A DNA stretch of 5,019 bases, from contig JAUPKT010000412.1 in NCBI GenBank assembly GCA_030837305.1, forward strand, positions 1 to 5,019. The letters are read 5' to 3'. Below, one piece after another: positions 1 to 5,019 of the stretch (positions are counted from its first letter, which is position 1; the number at the start of each line of letters is the position of its first letter). The notes below the pieces were generated by a model. The model saw only the letters and a program-made list of their open reading frames with translations, was not told the origin of the DNA and did not search any database. The translations under genes were made by a program, and so were the position numbers. The stretch is from Thermodesulfobacteriota bacterium (GTDB taxonomy: Bacteria > Desulfobacterota > Desulfomonilia > Desulfomonilales > Desulfomonilaceae).

Positions 1-1392
1 GCCGTCAGTCCATTCTTATCCTTCATTCTGGTCCTGATCATCTCGCGGTACCTGGGCACCGAGGGCCTGGGTCAGTATTCTCTTCTGCTCTCTTTCTCTC
101 TTATCTTTACTACCATAGCGTCTCTTGGGTTGGGCACACTCGTGGTACGAGAAGTGTCTCGCGATCCGAAGCATGTCCATGAATTTTTTCTGAATTCTCT
201 GGCTTTCGGCTTTATTTCTGCCTTAGTTGCGCTTGTCCTCATGAACGCGGTCATACACCTCTTGCGTTACGACAGCGAAATCGTCCTGGGCGCATTCTTT
301 TGCTCCATCGGCCTGATTCCGGCAACGACAATCAGGTACATGGAGTCTGTATTCAGGGGCCTGGAGCGGTCTGAATACGTAGCATTTGGTTTTGCCTTCG
401 AAAATGTTCTCCGGGTGGTGATTTGCGTTCCCCTTGTGCTCCTGGGCTGGGGCATTGTGACAATTTTTGCCGTGATCGCCATTATCCGCCTGCTGCAATT
501 TTTTCTCCTCTACTACTTTTACGTCAAATTGAGCGGTCGCCCAAAATGGACATTCCAGCCTGAGGTGTGGCAGCTCCTTACTCGAGAGGCCCCCACATTT
601 GCCGGTATTGCCATCTTTTCCACTTTGCACCTGAACATGGCCGAAGTGTTGCTTTCGAAACTCGTGAACATTGAAGCGGTTGGTATATTCAGCGCGGCTG
701 GTCGGATTGTCACGATATGCGAGACGATTCCTTTGGGATTTGCCATGGCCGTATTACCGTTTCTGACAAGGAAATCCGAGGCGGGCCTCAACAACCTCTA
801 CGAAAGCACATTGACGTGTCTGCGGTACGTTTTTCTTGGAATCTGTCCTGTTATTGCCGGTGTTTTCGTGATAGGGGATGACATTATACAGCTTATCTAC
901 GGGCAAAAGTTTGTTTCATCAGGGCCTGTTCTCCGTTATCTTGCATTCAGTATGCTGCCATACACCATGGCCCTCATTCTGGCGCAGCTCCTCATCGCAA
1001 CCAACAATCAGCGGCTGGACCTTCTTATCAACATCTCAGCCGTGGTGCTGAGTTTCGTATTCAACATTGTGCTGATACCTCGTATGGCCGAACTTGGCGC
1101 AGTGCTCGGGGTTTTTCTCACGCTCGTCATACTGAACCAACTGCAGTATCTTGCCATCAAGAAATGTCTCTTCCCAATGCCTATTTTGGGTATTCTAAAG
1201 AAGCCGGTTCTGGCAAGCCTGCTGATGGGGCTGTGTGCCTATTATATGCAAGGCTGGAACATCTTCTTAAATGTGGCAATCTCAGCGTGTCTCTATTTCC
1301 TGCTGGTTTATTTGTTCAAGGCATTGTCTCATGACGATCTTGTAGGGCTGCGAAAGCTCTTACCCTTTGTTAGCAGCCGAGAGGCGCAATGA
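1..1392 (+). CDS. Wzx-type oligosaccharide flippase (MOP/MATE superfamily), 5' partial
   Basis: Inner-membrane flippase expected to move undecaprenyl-diphosphate-linked oligosaccharide repeat units from the cytoplasmic to the periplasmic face. The frame is open from base 1 and gives 463 residues. The opening segment (hydrophobic stretch, then RYLGTEGLGQYSLLLSFS, then an LGLGT turn and VREVSRDP) is the usual first-to-second helix region of polysaccharide exporters. The true start is therefore off the left edge, perhaps 20-30 residues earlier, and the TTG at 130 is an internal codon. Many hydrophobic segments separated by short basic loops run to the C-terminus, consistent with 12 or more membrane helices; the total length would be near the family norm of 430-500. 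The stop codon lies inside the ATGA overlap with the ligase gene, so the two are probably co-transcribed and translationally coupled. Family assignment is secure; the sugar substrate cannot be read from sequence. Another lipid-linked oligosaccharide exporter of the same superfamily is the main alternative. Confidence 0.9.
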   Translation, partial: AVSPFLSFILVLIISRYLGTEGLGQYSLLLSFSLIFTTIASLGLGTLVVREVSRDPKHVHEFFLNSLAFGFISALVALVLMNAVIHLLRYDSEIVLGAFFCSIGLIPATTIRYMESVFRGLERSEYVAFGFAFENVLRVVICVPLVLLGWGIVTIFAVIAIIRLLQFFLLYYFYVKLSGRPKWTFQPEVWQLLTREAPTFAGIAIFSTLHLNMAEVLLSKLVNIEAVGIFSAAGRIVTICETIPLGFAMAVLPFLTRKSEAGLNNLYESTLTCLRYVFLGICPVIAGVFVIGDDIIQLIYGQKFVSSGPVLRYLAFSMLPYTMALILAQLLIATNNQRLDLLINISAVVLSFVFNIVLIPRMAELGAVLGVFLTLVILNQLQYLAIKKCLFPMPILGILKKPVLASLLMGLCAYYMQGWNIFLNVAISACLYFLLVYLFKALSHDDLVGLRKLLPFVSSREAQ

Positions 1393-2759
1393 AAACCTAT
1401 ATCAAGTCGCTCCTCAGGGAATCGTCACTTCCGTTCCTCGACTTCTTCGAGAATGCCTATCATCTTATTCCGCCCTCCATCAGGTACGGCAAGACGTATC
1501 GAGACATGATCGCCTTATTTGGAGAGACTGATGCCTGGGACGAGACTCGATTCCGAGAGTTCCAGTCCATGAGACTCTCCGCCATTATAAAGCAGGCCTA
1601 TGACCACGTGCCCTACTACCACGAGCTGTTCGATGAACACGGCATCCGTCCCGAGGAGATTCGGAGTGCCGAGGACTTGACACGCATACCTCTCTTGTCA
1701 TCGGACATTATCAAGAGTCGATGGAATGATTTTGTGGCCGATAATATTTCGTCTTACGGCAGAGAGATGTCTCATACAAGCGGCACGACGGGGCCATCTT
1801 TCTATTTTTATTTCGACAAGAACATCATACCGGTGGAAAGGGCCCAGGCCTTGCGGCACCTCATGTGGCTGGGATACGAGCGAGGAGACCGCGTGGCCGT
1901 CATCAAAGGGCAACCCCTCAAAGAGTCGGACAAAGCCTTTAAGTACTTCTTCGGAACACGGGAACTCAGAATCTCAACGGCTCAACCCACTGACGAGAAT
2001 CTCAGGAAGATTTTTGAAGCTTTAGCAGAGTATAGACCTCATTTCATCCGAGGCTGGCCTTCCAGCATCTATCTCGTTGCACGGTGGATGGCACGAAGCA
2101 ACAGACGCATCAAACCTCCCAAGTGCGTCGTAACCTCCTCCGAAAACCTCTATCTCTACATGAGGAAAAGAATAGAGGAAAGTTTTCAGACCAAGGTTGT
2201 TGACGGGTATGGGCAAAGCGAATTCGTGGCCTATGCGCTACAATGTTCCCATGCCAAAGCGTATCACGTGCAGATGGAAACGGGTATTTTGGAGCTGCTT
2301 CCATACAACGGCAGTATATGTGAGATTGTGGGCACTTCCCTGTGGAACAGGGCTATGCCCTTGATCAGGTACCGCACAGGAGACTTGGCAATAAGAGAAA
2401 CCGAACCCTGTCCATGCGGGCGAAAGTCAGACTGTTTGGCAGAGGTGATTGGCCGGACGGCTGATTTAGTATACCGGAACGAAGATACGGGTGAAATCGC
2501 AACCCTCTCTTCGTGCTCGTTTTATGACAGAGAGGAGGTCAAGGAAGCACAGATACGCATCGGAGAGGACAAGTCAGTGTACATACAGATTGTGCCCCGA
2601 CACCAAATCACTGCGTCCCGTGAGGCTCTCATTCGGAGCGAGGCAGCCCAGTGTCTCGGCATTTCCTTGGACCTAGTTATTGTAGAATCGGTGGAAGAAA
2701 TTCTCCCCACAGAAGGGGGTAAACGGCCGCTTATTCTTGGCAGATCCCCAAGCCTCTAG
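1389..2759 (+). CDS. CapK/PaaK-like adenylate-forming ligase (phenylacetate-CoA ligase / F390 synthetase group)
   Basis: Predicted cytoplasmic enzyme of 456 residues that adenylates a carboxylate with ATP and may pass it to a thiol or amine. Motifs in order: P-loop TSGTTG at 130-135; DGYGQSE at 272-278, the substrate/adenine-binding motif; RYRTGD at 327-332 with the ribose-binding Asp; CPCGR at 341-345 and GRTAD at 355-359 at the hinge; and a C-terminal lid ending ILPTEGGKR, with Lys445 at the position of the catalytic lysine. Cys286-X-His288 and Cys341-X-Cys343 resemble the metal-binding cluster of PaaK-like proteins. All key residues are present, so it looks functional. The ATG lies in the ATGA overlap with the flippase stop, preceded by GAGAGG at 1379-1384. 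Homologues named CapK or F390 synthetase recur in capsule and exopolysaccharide clusters, where the substrate is usually unknown. A role in acyl or aminoacyl decoration of the polymer is inference; phenylacetate catabolism is unlikely because no paa genes are nearby. Confidence 0.88.
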   Translation: MKTYIKSLLRESSLPFLDFFENAYHLIPPSIRYGKTYRDMIALFGETDAWDETRFREFQSMRLSAIIKQAYDHVPYYHELFDEHGIRPEEIRSAEDLTRIPLLSSDIIKSRWNDFVADNISSYGREMSHTSGTTGPSFYFYFDKNIIPVERAQALRHLMWLGYERGDRVAVIKGQPLKESDKAFKYFFGTRELRISTAQPTDENLRKIFEALAEYRPHFIRGWPSSIYLVARWMARSNRRIKPPKCVVTSSENLYLYMRKRIEESFQTKVVDGYGQSEFVAYALQCSHAKAYHVQMETGILELLPYNGSICEIVGTSLWNRAMPLIRYRTGDLAIRETEPCPCGRKSDCLAEVIGRTADLVYRNEDTGEIATLSSCSFYDREEVKEAQIRIGEDKSVYIQIVPRHQITASREALIRSEAAQCLGISLDLVIVESVEEILPTEGGKRPLILGRSPSL

Positions 2760-2783
2760 CGCTGAATGTTTCTCTTTGAAAGT

Positions 2784-3506
2784 TCAATATTTCATAGGGC
2801 TCTTGGGGTGTAATTCCACAAATTTCTTAAAGCTTTCGCCGGGAGGTCCCATGATCTCAAACCCTACGTCGAAACCGATATCGGGATCCCTGGGCTTCAG
2901 CCATCGACATAAAGCCTCTATCTCAATACCCTGTTTTGATATTTCGTCCCCCACTTTAAGAACGAGCTTCTTGCGTTCCCCAACCTTAGCCTCAAGTCCT
3001 ATGATCCGGAAACCTTGCGAGGACACATCGACGATATAGCCCGCATATTCGGTTTTCCCCACTTCATATACCGGAATGGGAGGATCGATGGTGTGGCGCT
3101 CTTCAGTCCTGAGGTGTTCCTCTACATTCAGAGTAGGCACCAATTCCTGTAATCTTCGCCAATTTTCTTGAGTGATGCCTACGATTTCAAAACCGGCATC
3201 TTGATCTTCATCTCCTGTCTTCGGTTTAACCCAACGGCACACAGCCTGGACCTGACACGGCTCTTCGGCGGCGGTCTCATCTCCTGCGATGACGAATGTC
3301 TTTATCTCATGGACTCTGGCATGAATACCCGTCAATCCAATCCCATGCTCCGATATGTTTTGGACCTGCCCTCTGGTTTCCGGCCGTGCTTCCTCATAAA
3401 CCGATAATCGCGGCGCGAGATATTCCCGCCCCTCTGATCGGTAATCGATCTCGTCCTCGGCATCTGCCGTGCCAAAAACCACTGCGTCAGAATCCCGGTC
3501 AAACAT
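2784..3506 (-). CDS. Tandem double PilZ-domain protein, putative cyclic-di-GMP effector
   Basis: Soluble 240-residue protein with no signal peptide or membrane segment, made of two PilZ-like domains. Domain 1 (about 20-120) has RxxxR at 23-27 and N50-I-S-E-H-G55. Domain 2 (about 130-235) has RxxxR at 133-137 and D160-V-S-S-Q-G165. These are the two halves of the canonical cyclic-di-GMP signature, RxxxR and (D/N)xSxxG. CRW recurs at 90-92 and 200-202, and GFEI at 105-108 and 215-218. Every landmark is offset by 110 residues, indicating an internal duplication. The ATG at 3506 is supported by a strong Shine-Dalgarno GGGAGGAG three bases upstream. The gene converges on the ligase and diverges from the Wzz-like gene. 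PilZ proteins commonly control polysaccharide synthesis, motility or transcription through cyclic-di-GMP; control of this locus is inferred from position only. No output domain is attached, so it probably acts through a partner protein. Confidence 0.82.
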   Translation of the reverse strand: MFDRDSDAVVFGTADAEDEIDYRSEGREYLAPRLSVYEEARPETRGQVQNISEHGIGLTGIHARVHEIKTFVIAGDETAAEEPCQVQAVCRWVKPKTGDEDQDAGFEIVGITQENWRRLQELVPTLNVEEHLRTEERHTIDPPIPVYEVGKTEYAGYIVDVSSQGFRIIGLEAKVGERKKLVLKVGDEISKQGIEIEALCRWLKPRDPDIGFDVGFEIMGPPGESFKKFVELHPKSPMKY

Positions 3507-3509
3507 GTT

Positions 3510-3517
3510 CTCCTCCC
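3510..3517 (-). promoter_or_regulatory. Strong ribosome binding site of the PilZ gene
   Basis: Read on the minus strand this is GGGAGGAG followed by AAC and the ATG at 3506-3504. The GGAGG core sits five bases from the start codon. It is a near-ideal match to the anti-Shine-Dalgarno sequence and fixes the start of the double-PilZ protein. Confidence 0.85.
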
Positions 3518-3627
3518 TGCAGTGCCGCTCTCAGCCAATGGCTTGTTTGGCGACGCTTTTTAGTCCACAGGATTCCATGAAATTCTCCGATCATGGCCGG
3601 TCCAGACTTACCTATCCTCCAAAATAC

Positions 3628-3657
3628 ACCGTATCCGTTCGGTTAATGCCATGTCAA
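3628..3657 (-). promoter_or_regulatory. Candidate sigma-70-type promoter for the PilZ gene
   Basis: On the minus strand a perfect -35 hexamer TTGACA (3657-3652) is followed after 18 bases by TACGGT (3633-3628). The latter keeps only the TA...T positions of the -10 consensus. It would give a leader of about 115-120 bases before the PilZ start. The -35 is perfect but the -10 is weak, so this is a plausible guess, not a demonstrated promoter. Confidence 0.3.
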
Positions 3658-3840
3658 GGACAACCAACGAACACGACTCAAACAAACTTCATGTCGGGAT
3701 TCTCCACTGATTCGGAGCTTAAAGGGATGGTTTGAGAATTTACCCAGTGTCCCGAGGAGGGAAAGGCCTTGGAATATCAAAAAACTAATAAAAAAAATAT
3801 TGATTTGTTATTGGTATTTTGATAGGGACCGCCTCACGTC

Positions 3841-3859
3841 ACGGGAAAACTGTACCCGT
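3841..3859. repeat. Inverted repeat upstream of the Wzz-like gene (first of two)
   Basis: Arms ACGGG (3841-3845) and CCCGT (3855-3859) are separated by nine bases. The repeat ends exactly where a second inverted repeat begins and lies 40-58 bases ahead of the ATG at 3899. It could be a small hairpin in the mRNA leader or half of a protein-binding site. Five-base arms are short enough to arise by chance. Confidence 0.35.
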
Positions 3860-3876
3860 AATTCAGTCATTGAATT
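3860..3876. repeat. Inverted repeat upstream of the Wzz-like gene, operator-like
   Basis: Perfect six-base arms AATTCA (3860-3865) and TGAATT (3871-3876) flank the five bases GTCAT. The 17-bp dyad sits 22 bases before the ATG at 3899. Its symmetry and size resemble binding sites of dimeric helix-turn-helix regulators. A leader hairpin is possible but would be A/T-rich and weak. The binding protein is unknown. Confidence 0.4.
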
Positions 3877-3898
3877 GACCAGACAAGGGCGAACATCC

Positions 3899-4786
3899 AT
3901 GGAAAAAGATCAGGAATTCACCGTAAGAGACTTAGCTAACATAATTTATCGTAGAATATGGATCCTGAGACTAGTCATGATCCTGTTCCCCTTGGGCGTT
4001 CTCATTGCCTGTCTGCTGGCTACACGTGTATACGAAACAACGGCCAAAGTTGTGATAACGGCCAAGCAGGTGAGCCAGTCGCTGATGGCAAGCCCGACGG
4101 GACCTGGGCCGGCCCAGGTCATGAACCTGAACGTCGATGAAATGGACCTCAACACGGAAATGGAAATTCTGCGAAGCCTCGACTTGTGGGAACAAACGGT
4201 GAGGGCGTTGGGGCCCGAACTGTTGAAACCATCCAGTCCGGGCATATTGTCCTCTCTGGGGAAGGCCGTCGGGGATCTTTTTGGCGACAGCACTCCTCAG
4301 CAGATTGATCAGGCTGAGCAAGCAGATAAGACACAAAGAGTAAAGAATGTCGCCAAGTCACTCATAGCGAATTTTGAGGCCATTCCAACACCGAAATCCA
4401 AGGTCCTTGATCTCTCGCTGCGTTATCCCGATCCAAACATGGTGCAACGGATACTCAACACCTTGCTGGAAAAGTACATTCCGTACCATTTGGCAGTCTA
4501 TTCCGTTCCAGGGGTGGAGAGTTTTCTCGCTGACCAACTCAAAGAGGCCAAACAGGCCCATGAGAAAGCGAACAACGATCTGACGGAATTCAGGAAAAGA
4601 TGGAACCTTGCCCTTCCTGACCGCCAGAAGGCAGAGATCATTACCATGATGAAAACACTGGACGATGCATTGATAGAGGCGAATTCCAATCTGAAACAAA
4701 TTGAAGAAATGTTGAACATCGTAAGGGCCGGCGGTGCGGTTTCAGGACAGCTAAGCCAAAACCGTCTCGGGTTCGGAACCCCCTAA
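3899..4786 (+). CDS. Wzz/GumC-type polysaccharide chain-length/export protein, C-terminally truncated
   Basis: Inner-membrane co-polymerase type protein expected to set polymer length in a Wzy-dependent pathway. From the ATG at 3899 the frame gives 295 residues: a short cytoplasmic N-terminus (1-18), a basic YRRIWILR entry into one membrane helix (about 22-42), then a periplasmic domain with LNTEMEILRS (84-93) and SKVLDLSLRYPDP (167-179), and a long helical coiled coil from about 205 to 275. This order matches the Wzz N-terminal domain and the rising helix of the periplasmic hairpin. The descending helix, the Pro-rich motif and the second membrane helix are missing; intact relatives are commonly 350-500 residues or more. 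After about residue 280-283 (position 4740-4750) the sequence loses family character and overlaps a histidine-kinase fragment on the other strand. The ATG at 3899 was preferred over a TTG at 3800 because Wzz homology starts just after it; AAGGG at 3885-3889 is a modest ribosome binding site. The product is probably non-functional as it stands. Confidence 0.8.
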   Translation: MEKDQEFTVRDLANIIYRRIWILRLVMILFPLGVLIACLLATRVYETTAKVVITAKQVSQSLMASPTGPGPAQVMNLNVDEMDLNTEMEILRSLDLWEQTVRALGPELLKPSSPGILSSLGKAVGDLFGDSTPQQIDQAEQADKTQRVKNVAKSLIANFEAIPTPKSKVLDLSLRYPDPNMVQRILNTLLEKYIPYHLAVYSVPGVESFLADQLKEAKQAHEKANNDLTEFRKRWNLALPDRQKAEIITMMKTLDDALIEANSNLKQIEEMLNIVRAGGAVSGQLSQNRLGFGTP

Positions 4787-5019
4787 TCGTAACGACACCC
4801 TCCCCGCTAATGGACTGAACCGCATTTGATATCAGGTTCATAAGGGCTTGCTGAAAGCGTTGCTTGTCCGCATACAAGTCCAAATTATCCTCGACGTCGA
4901 GAACTATCTGAACGCCGGAAGGAACTTGACCGTGTAGGAGTGTCAATGTCCTCTTGATACGCTGCTTCAGGTTGAAGCGTTCCATTGCGAAACCCTTGTT
5001 CCATGAGAATTCCAGCAAA
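4641..5019 (-). CDS. Sensor histidine kinase fragment (end of DHp domain and N box), truncated at both ends
   Basis: The minus-strand frame enters from the right edge and stays open to a TAA at 4641-4643, but only about 91 residues (5018 to about 4746) look genuine. They begin with LEFSW, typical of the end of the second dimerisation helix of a His kinase. Then come FNLKQRIKRTLTLL, IVLDVEDNLDLYADKQRFQQ and the N box NLISNAVQSI (61-70, with Asn61 and Asn65), followed by GEGVVTI and probably the strand ending GFGLAV. The phosphoacceptor His lies off the window. The G1 box (DxGxG), F box and G2 box, which should follow at once, are absent; the remaining frame to 4641 is antisense to the Wzz coiled coil and has no kinase motif. 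As assembled it lacks most of its ATP-binding lid and should be inactive. Which two-component system it belonged to cannot be told. Confidence 0.75.
   Translation of the reverse strand, partial: LLEFSWNKGFAMERFNLKQRIKRTLTLLHGQVPSGVQIVLDVEDNLDLYADKQRFQQALMNLISNAVQSISGEGVVTIRGFRTRDGFGLAVLKPHRRPLRCSTFLQFVSDWNSPLSMHRPVFSSW
4769..4781. repeat. 13-bp odd palindrome near the gene-fragment junction
   Basis: GGGTTC (4769-4774), one central G, then GAACCC (4776-4781). As RNA or single-stranded DNA it would fold into a five-pair stem with a three-base loop. It lies 20-35 bp from the place where the Wzz-like and histidine-kinase sequences meet. No U-tract follows, so it is not a typical intrinsic terminator. 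Confidence 0.5.

Larger units (their letters stand above)
3507..3898. other. Divergent intergenic region between the PilZ and Wzz-like genes
   Basis: This 392-bp stretch separates two divergently transcribed genes, so it should carry promoters for both. On the PilZ side it contains the ribosome binding site and a TTGACA element. On the Wzz side it has an AGGAGG at 3755-3760, an A/T-rich island at about 3771-3824 with A-tracts, and two abutting inverted repeats at 3841-3876. The open frames that cross it have no recognisable protein features and largely run antisense to the PilZ gene. I saw no convincing -35/-10 pair for the Wzz-like gene, no TGGCAC-N5-TTGC sigma-54 site and no known riboswitch fold. 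Confidence 0.7.

Noticed and set aside
223..794. Minus-strand open frames inside the flippase gene
   Set aside because: They mirror a strongly hydrophobic, family-consistent protein on the plus strand and show no motifs of their own.
130..1392. Flippase start at TTG 130
   Set aside because: Bases 1-129 in the same frame encode typical flippase N-terminal sequence, so the gene continues off the left edge.
3168..3735. Plus-strand open frames across the PilZ gene and intergenic region
   Set aside because: They are antisense to a well-supported PilZ gene, have no domain features and no good start signals.
3800..3898. N-terminal extension of the Wzz-like protein from TTG 3800
   Set aside because: The extra 33 residues show no Wzz similarity, the start is TTG in an A/T-rich island without a close ribosome binding site, and the ATG at 3899 leads straight into the family's N-terminal pattern.
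3946..4719. Minus-strand open frames inside the Wzz-like gene
   Set aside because: Compositionally odd, Arg/Ser/Pro-rich shadows of the plus-strand coding sequence with no recognisable domain.
4765..4785. tRNA T-arm-like sequence (GGGTTC ... GAACCC)
   Set aside because: The loop does not match the TTCRANY consensus, and no acceptor, D or anticodon arms can be found around it.
1..5019. CRISPR array, insertion sequence or transposase
   Set aside because: No regularly spaced direct repeats, no transposase-like protein and no terminal inverted repeats with flanking duplications were visible.

Overview
The window looks like part of a bacterial cell-surface polysaccharide locus, probably Gram-negative. 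The evidence is a Wzx-type flippase, a CapK/PaaK-like adenylate-forming ligase, a double PilZ-domain protein (a typical cyclic-di-GMP effector) and a Wzz/GumC-type chain-length or export protein. Base composition is moderate. The combination of PilZ, histidine kinase and Wzz genes would fit a deltaproteobacterium-like genome, but that taxonomic guess is weak and rests on gene style only.

Layout: positions 1-1392 (+) hold most of a multi-spanning Wzx/MOP-family flippase whose N-terminus lies off the left edge. It overlaps the next gene by four bases (ATGA, 1389-1392). That gene, 1389-2759 (+), is a complete 456-residue adenylate-forming ligase of the phenylacetate-CoA ligase / F390 synthetase / CapK group. 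A 24-bp gap separates it from a convergent gene at 2784-3506 (-), whose protein is two tandem PilZ-like domains offset by exactly 110 residues. A 392-bp non-coding stretch follows (3507-3898), with an excellent ribosome binding site and a candidate promoter for the PilZ gene, an A/T-rich island, and two abutting inverted repeats just ahead of the next gene. A Wzz-like gene starts at 3899 (+). It keeps the N-terminal membrane segment, periplasmic domain and first part of the coiled coil, then loses recognisable sequence near 4740-4750. From the right edge (5019) to about 4746 on the minus strand lies a piece of a sensor histidine kinase containing the N box.

How they work together: flippase plus Wzz point to a Wzy-type route, in which lipid-linked repeat units are flipped and then polymerised to a controlled length. 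The ligase probably activates an acyl or amino-acid group that decorates the polymer or its precursor. The PilZ protein could link output of the locus to cyclic-di-GMP.

The most notable feature is the right end. Two unrelated genes, each missing its C-terminal half, meet tail to tail within about 10-50 bp. This is either a real rearrangement or an assembly chimera. I found no CRISPR array, transposase, tRNA or rRNA.
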